The position numbers and the translations under genes were made by a program. From Melitaea cinxia (Eukaryota > Arthropoda > Insecta > Lepidoptera > Nymphalidae): a stretch of 64,000 nucleotides of DNA. Below are positions 23,109 to 33,725 of this stretch, in pieces (position 1 is the first letter of the stretch; each line of letters opens with the position of its first letter). The stretch is taken from NCBI RefSeq assembly GCF_905220565.1, contig NC_059408.1:8494508-8558507 (forward strand). The letters are read 5' to 3'. Under the pieces are notes generated by a model that worked only from the letters and a program-made list of their open reading frames with translations, was not told the origin of the DNA and searched no databases.

Positions 23109-23732
23109 ATATAATTGTGTTTGCTCGCAAACGAAAAAAAAACCGACTTCAATTACATCGACCAGTAATACAACGTAGATCGACGAAAAAATAGTCAAGC
23201 AACTACGCGTTATTAAAGATTACTCAAAAAGTAGTTATCAGATCTCAATAAAATTTATATGTGACCACATGATAAACATCAGCTTTCGATTAAATTAAAA
23301 ATTATGAAAATCGGTACACCCAGTAAAAAGTTATTACGGATTTTCGAGAGTTTCCCTCGATTCCTCTGGGATCCCATCATCAGATCCTAGTTTCCTTATC
23401 ACGGCACCAAACTAGGGATATCTCCTTTCCAACAAAAAAAGAATTATCAAAATCGGTACATCCAGTAGAAAATTATGCGGTATAATACAACGTAGGTCGA
23501 CGAAAAAAGCGTCAAGTAAAAACACATTATTAGATATAACTCGAAAAGTAGTTGTTAGATCTCAAATAAATTTAAATGGGACCAATTGGCACACACCACC
23601 TTTCGATTAAAACAAAATTTGTCGAAATCGGTCCACACTGGCAAAAGTTCTGATGTAACATACATAAAAAAAAAAAAAAAAAAAAATACAGTCGAATTGA
23701 GAACCTCCTCCTTTTTTGGAAGTCGGTTAAAA
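23109..23732. repeat. ACCGACTTC-family repeat, fullest copy, modular
   Basis: It starts ATAATTGTGTTTGCTCGCAA / ACG and ACCGACTTCAATTACATCG, and ends CTCCTCCTTTTTTGGAAGTC / GGTTAA. Inside are three modules, each ending AAAATCGGT(A/C)CA...CAGTA-like: A from about 23167, B from about 23336 (GATCCCATCATCAGATCC, GATATCTCCTTTCCAACA), C from about 23487. A and C are diverged duplicates (CAACGTAGRTCGACGAAAAA; AAGTAGTTRTYAGATCTCAA) about 316 bases apart. A long A run (about 23668-23690) precedes the right end. No open frame. Confidence 0.72.
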
Positions 23733-26383
23733 AATGTAACAAGAATAACATATTTTGTCTAGGCGTCCACAGTTATAATTTTATGTAGCACTCAATAACA
23801 CGTCATTTTATGTCATTAGATTTGTTTCTTCGGCTCATATTCTTCGTGCGTTTAGTTTCACAAACGTATATGAACTTAAACATGTGTCACAACCAAACTC
23901 ATCGAACGAAGCCGGCGTTGTACTTATTGCGCTGAATCGACAATAGACTATTAATGCAAATTTGCAATATTATCATTTTACACCTGAACTTCCTATTGTA
24001 AGGCAACGCGACCGCGCACAACTAGCTGAGTGACTGATCTTTTTGGGTCACGGCGAAATACTCTCGACATTATTTTGGCTTATCCATTTGACAACATTGA
24101 TACTGAAAATTTTATCAAGGTTTATTTAATAATATAAATAATGTCATTTTATTTTTAAAACAAAATTAGAGCACACTTTTTGTGATCAGATTTGTTAGAT
24201 ACTAGTGTTTATTGAATTATTGGAAATAATTATGAAAGTATATCGTTAAAATAAGGTATTGCCTAAAATATCCTAAATGTAAATATAATAAAAGTTACAT
24301 AAAATATAATTAAACTATTTTTACTTTTTTTAAATTAAATAGAATATCTAATTAATAGTTGACAGCTCTTTTCAAAAGTGTATGAAAGTGAGAAATTCAA
24401 AAGTTTAGATTTGTAATTATATAACCCTGTGACATACAAACGGACTTACTACTCACATATTCATTTGCTTTTAAAATTGGAATCAAGTATAATTACGTAA
24501 AAGTAATTTATAGACGAATCTATAACTTACTACGGATATTTTGCTTCTCAAGGTTGATCGGTAAATTAAAATTTGAACTGTAGTCCACAATATTGAAAGC
24601 GTTCTTGTGAATATCTCAAGTTTCAACAGTGCAAGCAGTTGTTAGATATAATTAATTTGAGCTGTGAAATATCTCAGTTGTCACGATGATTAAGAAACGA
24701 CACCGCGAAAATGTGAAAGAATAAAACTTTAGTAAAGAAATTCCGTCAACTGTTACATAAAAATTTACCAAAACCTTGAGCAATATTATAATAGATGTAG
24801 AAAAATTGAAAAAACGTAACGTAAAAAGTCACGCGTCAGAGCAACACTTATTATAAATGAGTGCAAGAAACTTTACAGGTACCGACAAAATAGGTCGGTA
24901 GGTCTGTTAAGGAGTCATTTGTGGAGATATTATCCAATTTTCACTCTATTATATGAATGGATCTACGTGGAAGTGCGTGATCTGAAGTGCTAACAGCTCA
25001 CGCGATTCTTATTGAACCTACTGGTAATCTTTATATGTATTCTGTATCAGTACGAAACATAAAATATAAAAAATTGCTCTTTCATATTTAGGTATTTCTG
25101 TTCCTTTATCTGTTATACGTCAAACTAATATAATTTTTAAATTCAAAATGTATATATTTTTTTCGTCTCAAAAATAATATCTGATCTAAATATTTGATAT
25201 ACATAATTAATTTATCAACAATAACATATCTTTTAAATTACCTCTAAAAATTGTTATTTATATATAAGCTACATTAAGAGATATCAAGTATACATTAATT
25301 TGCATCCATCATTTTAGATCTGCGTGACCTGACATGTACTGTTTCGTATTATTGAAACACTTCTTTCGTCAATGGAATTTGCTATGCCTTAGAGTAAGTT
25401 ACTTATATAAATCTTAGTAAAATGAAACCTTATTAAACGGTTTTTATTACAGTACAATTTTACTGTTATGATGTTTCGATAGGATTTAGTGTCATTGAAA
25501 AATTTATTTCAAGGTTTAATTGATTTTAGCGGTATAAACAAGAGAACGTTAAAACAGCACTCAATATTTACAACTATTAAGTTGTAAGAAACTTTTGTTA
25601 TGTTCTAAATAGGTTATAAATACACTCTTGTCTTTCTTTAAATATAAAAGTATCGAAAAAAAAACAAGTCATGCTTTTTAATTTATTATACGTACTTACG
25701 TTCATGTAACAATCTTCGATATTTGTTCTACTAACCTTATTGTAGACATTTGTTTTGATTTTTTGTCTTAGGTAATTAAATTGGATAAGTTATTGTGCAT
25801 TTATACGCGTATCAGCGGATGCCGTTGTATTAAGGTATCCTTTTATAAGTGGATTACTTTCACAACCAAACCGATTAACCGACTTTAATAAGATTTAATA
25901 TCAAGATAGCTTAAGCATCGTTTAAAGATCACAAGTTACTAAGTAACCTCTTCAACCTTGAAATGAATTTAACAAAAAATGAATTAAAGATTCTTACGAA
26001 AAACAAGCTGGTTTACTGTTTTTTCGGCAAACTTTTTGATCCGATTTGTAGAGTAAGTGCGCCAATTATGGACCACCATAAGGATTTTGTGTAATAAAAC
26101 TCAGAATTATAAAGATTAATCAGCCTTATATATTTTGGATGGTTCGATAATTATTTGGTATCAAAAACAATTGTTAGAATTCTTAAAGAACATGAACATC
26201 TTAAAAATAATCAACATTTTCTAAAATATGTCATTATTGTGCATTAGCAAAAAGTGTACAAAATATGGACCACGTGGTTTTAAATATGGACCATAGTCAA
26301 TTTGGTTCAAAATTATTGAAAAAAAAGGCGATGTGCCCGAGGCGTGTTGCCCAAAATTAAATCAGTCAATTAATAAGATTAAA

Positions 26384-27470
26384 CTAATTGCTAGTACACA
26401 ATTCACATACAAAAAAATCAACCTTATCTTCTATGCCAGCACATTCTTCATGAGCCCACTCCCTACATGATGCACATTGGATCCATATCTCTCCATGAAC
26501 GTCTTCAGAAAAACAGCCCATTACAATACAAACATTTACCATTTTGATTTTGGGAACGATCAGGACTTTCGTCGGTACTATCATTGACTGAAAAAATGCT
26601 CGAACCATTGAGTATCAATAGATCAAGTTGTATCCATCCGGATGAATGACAAGCATGGATGGCACCAAGTGGAGCACCTTTCATCAGTAGTGGATTGTCC
26701 TATTTCCTCGGGAATATCATCATCGGCGGGACAAATGTGCCACCTGCACTCATAAATATCACACAAGTGATCGATGATCCACGTTCTGCTGACGTTACGG
26801 TTCCTATTTGGTTTTTGCCCTTGAGAGCTAGTATCTCCGGCATTTAGATGGCACCACTGAAATCCCAGTTTCATCCACGTTATAAACATTGGTTGCAGGA
26901 TACTGGATTTGATCAAAAGAGCTCTCCAACAAGTCAAAAAATTCGTTTACATTTTCTTTGTTAAATCCTTTCATTCTAGCGATTGATGTGTCTGTTGGAC
27001 GGTGAAAGGATAGGTCCTAACCTATCCTTTCGCCGTCCAACAGAAAAATAGGTTAGGATGGCGCTTGAGGAATAACCTCAACCATGATCTTCCCCGCAGA
27101 TTCATTATTCTGTAAAAACGTGTGCTTTAAATTATTCTGTTCCGCTAGCTGGTAAGCCAAAGATCTGATGTCGCTGCGCGTAAGACCAAATCCAGATTTT
27201 TCAATTTCTAGGATATAATCACATAATTCAGCTTCCAATTCACTCGGCAAAGTTGATTTTCTTCCAAGTTTATGATTCGTAACGTCGCTAAGTGATTGGT
27301 CTTCCATTTTCGATAAGCGTATAAGCGTAGTTTTGGGCACTCCGTATGTTTTAGATGCTTTTAAATAACCCATTTGCTTATCTCGCATAGCTTTAATTGC
27401 ATTAGCCATTGCATCTTTATCCCATGTTTGTCTGGTCTTTTTTTTTGGTTGTAGAATTTGTAGATGCCAT
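26384..27470 (-). pseudogene. broken pogo-type transposase (HTH, DDE remnant, PHD finger)
   Basis: From a likely start at 27470 (after an acceptor TTGTTTTAG; a donor AAAG|GTGAGT lies near 27653) come a Psq-type helix-turn-helix (ANAIKAMRDKQ... ASKTYGVPKTTL), a CENPB-type segment (GLTRSDIRSLAYQLAEQNN), then, about 26880, the first catalytic motif YNVDETG, and ALKGKNQIGTVTSAERG. After about 26640 the second and third catalytic acidic residues are missing. The C-terminus is a PHD finger: CLYC, IQCASC, W-x-H-x2-C, FVCELC. Lesions: a 9-T run (27438-27446) shifts the start, an extra G near 27093, the inverted insertion near 27005-27040, a lost base near 26843, TAG at 26700-26702, and an extra base near 26508. 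It cannot encode active transposase. Confidence 0.85.
26991..27044. repeat. hairpin made by inverted duplication inside the transposase
   Basis: The arms TCTGTTGGACGG(T/C)GAAAGGATAGG and their complement match over 24 bases with one G/T difference, around a loop of about 6. On the minus strand the frame reads ...CGC CAT CCT AAC CTA, is interrupted by a reversed copy of the next 30 or so bases, and then resumes CTA TCC TTT CAC CGT CCA. Removing the insert restores an uninterrupted frame across the join, so the insert is a templated inverted copy and not part of the original gene. Confidence 0.85.
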
Positions 27471-27967
27471 CCTAAAACAATCAAATTAAAACATAAGTGA
27501 GTGTTTGTAATATGGACCACTAAACCATATTCAAAACATGCCGGTGGTCCATATTATAATACACATACATTTCTAGGTTGATATTGTTGCTAAAAAAAAT
27601 ATTTAAACTATTGGATATATCAACATATTATGAATAATTGTAAAATAACTCACCTTTCCCCTAGTTTAATCCACTTTCCTAAACAGTAATATTTGCTGAA
27701 ATTATGACCTTACGAAGTTCAGTAAAAAATTACATCACACGATTATAAAAATGAAAAATGGCTGCCGTGAATGCGTTAGTGCTTTCTGACGACCGGCAAG
27801 CGACTAACGAGACGCGGGAGGGGTGGAACTTAGTGTGCGGAGACCGATAACTAAATACGACCGATAGTTTTTGAGAAATGTAGGTAGTCCATATTACGGA
27901 ACTAGTCCATAATTGGCGCACTTACTCTATTGAATAAAAATAAGTAAGTAGGCTGTCTAATATTAAT

Positions 27968-28275
27968 AAAAAAACAAGTGTGGCTTAGACCACACGACTT
28001 ACTAAACTTACGAAACGTAACTCTCTCTCTATCTCTTTCTATCTTCACTAACTTGATCTACTACTTAAATTACTGATCTCTCTCAACTTCCATTCGCCTC
28101 GCCCGATCACACTTTTCGTAACGCTCTCGTCACGCATTCGCCAGCTTCCTCCCCAAGTCAAGCGTGAGTAAAGAAGTTTTACTTCAAAAAACAAGTAATA
28201 TATTGTAAGACAAGTATTCGCCACTGCGTTCTTGTATCTGCACGGTATTGGATTCATATCCAAAACCTTGCAGGA
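27968..28275 (-). repeat. interspersed repeat of unknown class
   Basis: On the minus strand GAATCCAATACCGTGCAGAT, GTAAAACTTCTTTACTCACG and GGGCGAGGCGAATGGAAGTT precede GAGAGAGTTACGTTTCGTAA and end at CGTGTGGTCTAAGCCACACT. The wording is that of a repeat I have seen in other Lepidoptera; the class is not known to me. The 81-codon open frame here is therefore not a gene. It starts 41 bases to the right of the pogo element. Confidence 0.5.
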
Positions 28276-29699
28276 CCGGTAATCCGTATACATTCTCAGT
28301 CAAAGATACTGCAAAAAGGAATTCAAATTCATAAATCCGTAAATATATACAAAAATTCTTTTTATAATTTTATTTAAGGTAATAAAATGTACTTCGACGT
28401 GTTTACTAAAAATAATTCCGCTCAGTATTAACACCGCCACAACTCTCTGCTCTTAGGGTAATGACATCGCTTTCTCCAATAAATACCCATTACATGATTT
28501 GGAAACAAATATCGTTTAAAATGATCGAAATCAAAAGTTATGTGAGATTATAACTTTGACTTACTGCTACTACAAGATAACCAACATCCACACGAGACCG
28601 TCAAGGTTTTTCAACCAAAATTCATGTCTGTAAGCACTTCGGTATTCGTCAAGAAAGTATTGAATACAAATTAGGCAATAAAGAACATAGATAAATAAAA
28701 TTTGATAGTGGAGGAGCTTTAGGCTTTTATAACACAGTTTATCCTCATTGCCATGCAGCGTGCTTGCGCAGACGCATTAGTCATGCGAGTGGGGTAACGT
28801 TGTCCGCAGCGGCACTATCGATTGTTTACAGACCTACACGTTTATTTGTTACTTGTCAAAGTCGACTGATAAAGCATTTGACACTATATATCTATCGAAA
28901 TAAAAGTGAAGTTTGTGTGTAAGTAAAGTAAGAAACTGCAACCCGTGGCCACACGGACGACATCGATATGCCCATTTCAGGAGTTTAGTCACGAACACAC
29001 GCACTCCAGCATGCCACTTTAGAAGGGGATATCGACGTTGACCGATGATTATGATGTTAGAATAACTTTGAATAGACTAATTAAGTCATGAATAACCAAG
29101 ACGAATAAAAGTTTCCCGAAGATATTATTAATATGTCACAACTTCTATTGTTTACCATGTATTAGTATTTATTAGGTGTTTTACAACGTGATAGCGGCGG
29201 TGTGTCTTTATTAATCTCTTCCCTCTATTTTTCAAGCTCAAGGCAACGCGTACTAAATAATGATACAAACATGTCAAAAAAAGCACAAAGGCTGACAATA
29301 TAATAAACACTAATTTGAATAAGAATTAAAAATTTGACTATATTGTTCAACTATATATTATTTTTGGCGTATGTGTTACTATTTCACAAGAATAAAGGTG
29401 CAGAACTAAATGTGTATATAAATTGATAATGTAATGCAGATATAGACAATATAATTGATAGATAGATATAGAGATTGAGCTTATTTCAAAATAAAATAAT
29501 GTCCTACTCGTTGCCGTCGTTGTTGTACATCATCATACGTATGATCTTGATAGTCCACACAGGCGCATGACCTTCTACTGGATATTACTTAACTCCTTGG
29601 TGAATACTAAATTAGATTTCATTGTAAACAATACAATGGTCAATTTATTTATCGCATTTTATTAGGTTTTTTATTACCTTTTTCATCTAGTTTTCATGA

Positions 29700-29932
29700 T
29701 TAAAACTACATAAAAAAAGTTGTCTGTCTGTCTATTTGTCTGTCTGTTTGTTCCGGCTAATCTCTGAAACGGCTGGACCGATTTTGACGGGACTTTCACT
29801 GGCCGATAGCTGATGTAATATGGAGTAACTAGGCTACTTTTATTTTAGAAATTTATTTATTTTATAACTCTGCGAACTGAACAATAACTTTTCTGTTAAA
29901 TTCCACGCGGACGAAGTTGCGGGCACAGCTAG
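29700..29932 (+). mobile_element. Helitron-like element ending CTAG at 29929-29932
   Basis: A (GTCT)n-rich start (GTTGTCTGTCTGTCTATTTG), GAAACGGCTGGACCGATTTT, and the end CGCGGACGAAGTTGCGGGCA + CAGCTAG are typical. The next element (29938) begins six bases after the CTAG. Confidence 0.68.
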
Positions 29933-29937
29933 TATAA

Positions 29938-30237
29938 AAATATAATTGTGTTTGCTAGCAAACGAAAAAAACTAACTTCAATTACATCGGCAAGAAATGC
30001 GTACCGCACGTAAGTAGACGAAAAATATGAACAAACAAACTATATAGTCGTCTTCTCTGGGATTCAATCATCAGATCCTGGTTTCCTTATCATGGTATCA
30101 ACCTTGGGATATCTCCTTTCCAACAAAAAGAATTATCAAAATCGGTTCATAAACGACGGAGTTGTCCCTAAACATACATAAAAAAATAGATGCGGTCGAA
30201 TTGAGTAAGCTCCTCCTTTTTTGAAGTCGGCTAAAAA
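29938..30237. repeat. ACCGACTTC-family repeat, internally deleted
   Basis: ATAATTGTGTTTGCTAGCAA opens and TCCTCCTTTTTTGAAGTCGG closes it. Only module B of the copy at 23109 remains (CAATCATCAGATCCTGGTTT, GATATCTCCTTTCCAACA). Confidence 0.68.
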
Positions 30238-30268
30238 GTCGGCAGAATAAGTTGAAATGTCAAATAAA

Positions 30269-30277
30269 AATTAAACG

Positions 30278-30319
<42 letters not shown>

Positions 30320-30356
30320 CGTTTAATTATATATATATATATATATATATTAACGT

Positions 30357-30387
<31 letters not shown>

Positions 30388-30394
30388 ATTATTA
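30269..30394. repeat. AT microsatellite cluster with palindromic borders
   Basis: AATTAAACGTT(AT)nAACGTTTAATT forms a palindrome of about 60 bases (30269-30328). It is followed by two more AT tracts separated by TTAACGTTA (30350-30358), then (ATT)n at 30381-30394 and an AATG-rich stretch. Confidence 0.85.
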
Positions 30395-31850
30395 TTGAAT
30401 CATTGAAATGAATGAATGAATGAGTATTTTATTGTTCCAGGTTTAAATTATTTTAATAATTATTAATTTTAAATATGAAGCATAATATTACTAGGCATTA
30501 AGATGTGTAGTACAAATCAGTTATCGGATTAAAAGATGATCGCTGGGATGCCTGATTAAGCTTGAAATATGAAATAACTATATCGAACTTCTTCGAAATG
30601 ATAGTCATATTTCATACAGAAAGATTGCTGCAATCAATCCTATAATGGTATCTCTCAAAAAATGTTGGACGTCACTGGAAGATCCAGAAATAACGCCGCG
30701 GGCGCAAGAACGTCGTTTATCCGACCTATCTTCGTAACGTATGATGATTTCACGTTTGTTAATGAGCTGCATAAATCTCAGTGATTTCAAAAGCGATCAC
30801 TTTCACTCTGTAACGAGCATAGGACGAAATCGAGATTGAAATGAATCGGTTTAATTTCACTGTGCATAGTATTATCGCAAGTGACAGCAGTATACGCTTT
30901 ATATTCATAACGTTTTTATTATGTCATGCAATTTGAATGATTATATATGAGAACAAACATAGCCGACTAAACAAGATATACAATTTAAATCTAATTACAA
31001 TTTAAAAATACGTTATTAATAAAACGAGTCATTTCGAACGATAGTTTTTAAATGCATAGGTAATTAATAAAAACGTGATCACGAAAGTTGTGAAATAAAA
31101 ACCTCAATAACATATCGAGCGATAATAATGTTGATTGACTGTAGCAAATATTTTGTTTTTTAATTTATAATTTCGAATTTAATTTGCAATATTCGATTTC
31201 AAGTTTGGCGGCTTTTTAACCCACTTTATAAAAGAGCAAAGGGTCGATGTAACTTCGCGTGTTACGTAAGAACGTGTTGACATATAGCTCACAATCAGGC
31301 GAAATTTAATTGATCCCAATGTATTATATATTACTCTCATATCTTTATATTGGTTGAAAATAGAACGTTATAATAAGAAAGTAGATGGTATTACTCAATA
31401 GGTGTGTTGACATTATCATACGTTGAATTAAAAATACACAAGATAGAGATAAGAATATGATGAAGCGAAGTCGAGAGCTGAAGTCTCAAGTATTGCTTAG
31501 AGAAGAGATGTCATAAGCAAGTGCTCGAGGGTATCATGATCCTCACGCTTATTATGTAACGCCCGCAATAGATAATGGTTAACGCTAATGACAAGCGATA
31601 TTTAAAATGTATTAGAGGCCGCACGAGTGCCACTACATGATCGAGCGAGACTAATAAGATAAGAGCTTGTGATTAAACTTAACTTTCACTAGGGCTTAAT
31701 TAACCCTGCATTTATTATAGTATGTCAATTATAAATAATATGGCGCCGAATGACGGCTCGACTGCGTATACACGGCTTTTTAATATAATTTCGTGAGAAG
31801 AGACAGTTTGTTGGTAATTTGTGTAATTAGCGGCGTAGTGGCATACTCAT

Positions 31851-31882
31851 GTCTCCGAGCGACATGTTTCGCGCTCGGAGAC
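31851..31882. repeat. perfect 11-bp GC-rich hairpin
   Basis: GTCTCCGAGCG (31851-31861) and CGCTCGGAGAC (31872-31882) pair perfectly around a 10-base loop. It is not followed by a T run. Function unknown. Confidence 0.7.
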
Positions 31883-33078
31883 CTACACAAAAACATTGCA
31901 CATCGCATTCGACAGATTCTTTATGGTTTCGTTATCCTCGTTCAACAACTTTTATTTGAAACTAAAATATACTACATATAGATATTCTGCATATACATTT
32001 ACTAGCTTTTGCGCTATTTTGTTGTAGTATTTATTGTTTTATCATTGCTTTGAATTGTTAAAAATTTTAATATGATCTATTTGGACAAATTCAACATTTA
32101 ACAGCTCTGACCAGACATGATAAACTATTTTCTCGAGTGGAGTTCTTATCACGAATTCCTTATTTAGTAGGAACTTTCTCTGATAATGTTATGGAATTTG
32201 TATTGTATAACTACCACCTTTATATTGACCGTCGCTTCGGTATCGAAATAATTACCTCTCTCGATATTAATTATGTCCTAGAACTTTCTAATACGAGAGA
32301 TAAATAGTACCGTGGTAGGTAATTGGTAGCGGGTAATGAGACGGCTATGGGCATTTCTCAGATGGATGGCAGTCGCCGTCGAAACATATCTCGCATTACC
32401 ACTTACGATGTTTATTGAAACTAGTTTATGGCCCTGGCTATGTTTGCGCGGTATTGCTTAACGTGCGTTTTCAAACTTGGCCCGGGTTGAGATTTTTTCT
32501 CGTTTCGTTGCTTAATAATAAGATATCGCCTTTATTAGCACAGCTTTTTGGTTATGATAAGTAGGTGTGTTAATTAAATTAATTGTGGCGTAAATAACGA
32601 GAATGAGATAACGAAAAATATTTGTGCATAGGTAACAATAGCTTGTGACAAAATATGTTGATACCTAATTCCCAAACTTTATATATATATATATATATAT
32701 TAATTTTATCAAAACAGTTTTAATACTACTTTTAAGAAAAAGACGTAATATATGACGTAATAACGTTATTAAAATAATCTAGCTAACAATATTTAACACT
32801 AATAAACAATAAAAAAATTGTAAGTCATAAAATAATTATAATGTTAATTAAGCAATTGACAAATTATTTTCACATAACATTGAACAATTACTCAACTCTT
32901 TTTATTTAGCAGGTCACATAAAATAATAATATTACATAAAAGAACGTGTTTGTGATTTGCATTCGTGTTATCAAAATGTTTATTAATTAATGCAAGAAAC
33001 TTGTATTATGGCCAGAAAGCATCTTATTTTTAATACATTACCTCCTTGTTTAAAAGGCGATTGTGATGACAACATCGA

Positions 33079-33112
33079 ACTTACCTGAAAAACAAAAAAA
33101 TAGTTTATTAGA
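33079..33112 (-). other. candidate recursive splice site (ratchet point)
   Basis: On the minus strand the sequence reads CTAATAAACTA, then TTTTTTTGTTTTT, then CAG|GTAAGT. An almost pure pyrimidine tract, a CAG acceptor and a perfect consensus donor are abutted with no exon between them, and a CTAAT branch-point candidate lies about 22 bases before the AG. This is the consensus of zero-nucleotide recursive splice sites described in long Drosophila introns. The junction is between 33085 and 33084. It would divide the 43.7 kb intron into 17.6 kb and 26.1 kb segments. I found no other AG|GTRAGT with a comparable tract on this strand in the intron. Use of the site is inference. Confidence 0.6.
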
Positions 33113-33593
33113 CACAAGGTATTCCATAACATCGAGAATCATCTTAATTATTGCCAGTAACATACTGTTAAGACTATTAAAACCGCTTTCATGAATTATC
33201 TATGTTTTTCTCTCTTAATAAATCGAATAGCAAAAAAGCTTAATAAATAATATATTATCTGACAGTCTATCCGTTACTTATGTGCGAATAAAAATATCTC
33301 AGTTAAATCAGGTCGGTGTAAAACGGGCGTAAAGTAAATAATAGGTGTAATATAGTAAGTAGATAATATAACACAAAATTCAAATATAAGAGTAATGGTT
33401 AATACAATATAATTTAAAAACCAAGCAAAAACTAAATTTACAACGCATTATGATAGCTATGGGATTGGTAAATATTTTATGTGTGACGTCAACTTAATCG
33501 ACCTCTACTACATTCATTCCAAATTATATTAATATTATACACCTTATTAAAGGCCTTATAAATTGTAAACGATTTAATCTAAACGAGATGGGC

Positions 33594-33725
33594 CACGTGA
33601 CCAAGCTCATAATGGTAAGACCGTAAGAACAATCGTTTTTTCTGTGATAATCTGTTTTGCAACACCTGTTCCGCACGGCGCGGGCGGTACATCCGCCGGT
33701 CGCCACGTGACATATTGCACACGTG
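33594..33725. promoter_or_regulatory. cluster of three CACGTG E-boxes
   Basis: CACGTG occurs at 33594-33599, 33704-33709 and 33720-33725; the first two share the flanks CCACGTGAC. The patch is GC-richer than its surroundings. It lies in intron 1 about 0.5 kb upstream (in the gene's sense) of the recursive splice site. CACGTG is the core site of bHLH factors such as the CLOCK, Myc and MITF groups; an enhancer here is inference. Confidence 0.35.

Larger units (their letters stand above)
26051..27927 (-). mobile_element. complete, inactive pogo/Tigger-type DNA transposon
   Basis: The element has near-perfect terminal inverted repeats of about 25 bases, beginning GAGTAAGTGCGCCAATTATG at both ends (left from 26051, right from 27927 on the minus strand). 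It is flanked by TA on both sides (26049-26050, 27928-27929), the target duplication of Tc1/mariner-pogo elements. Copies of ATATGGACC lie near both ends (26266-26296; 27508-27556) and may be transposase sites. Inside, on the minus strand, is a degraded transposase with a helix-turn-helix, a DDE remnant and a PHD finger. At 1.88 kb it is short for an autonomous pogo, in line with loss of the central DDE region. It inserted into intron 1 in the same orientation as the host gene. Confidence 0.9.

Noticed and set aside
28048..28293. 81-codon minus-strand frame starting MYTDYRSCK
   Set aside because: Lies wholly in a repeat that I recognise from other Lepidoptera.
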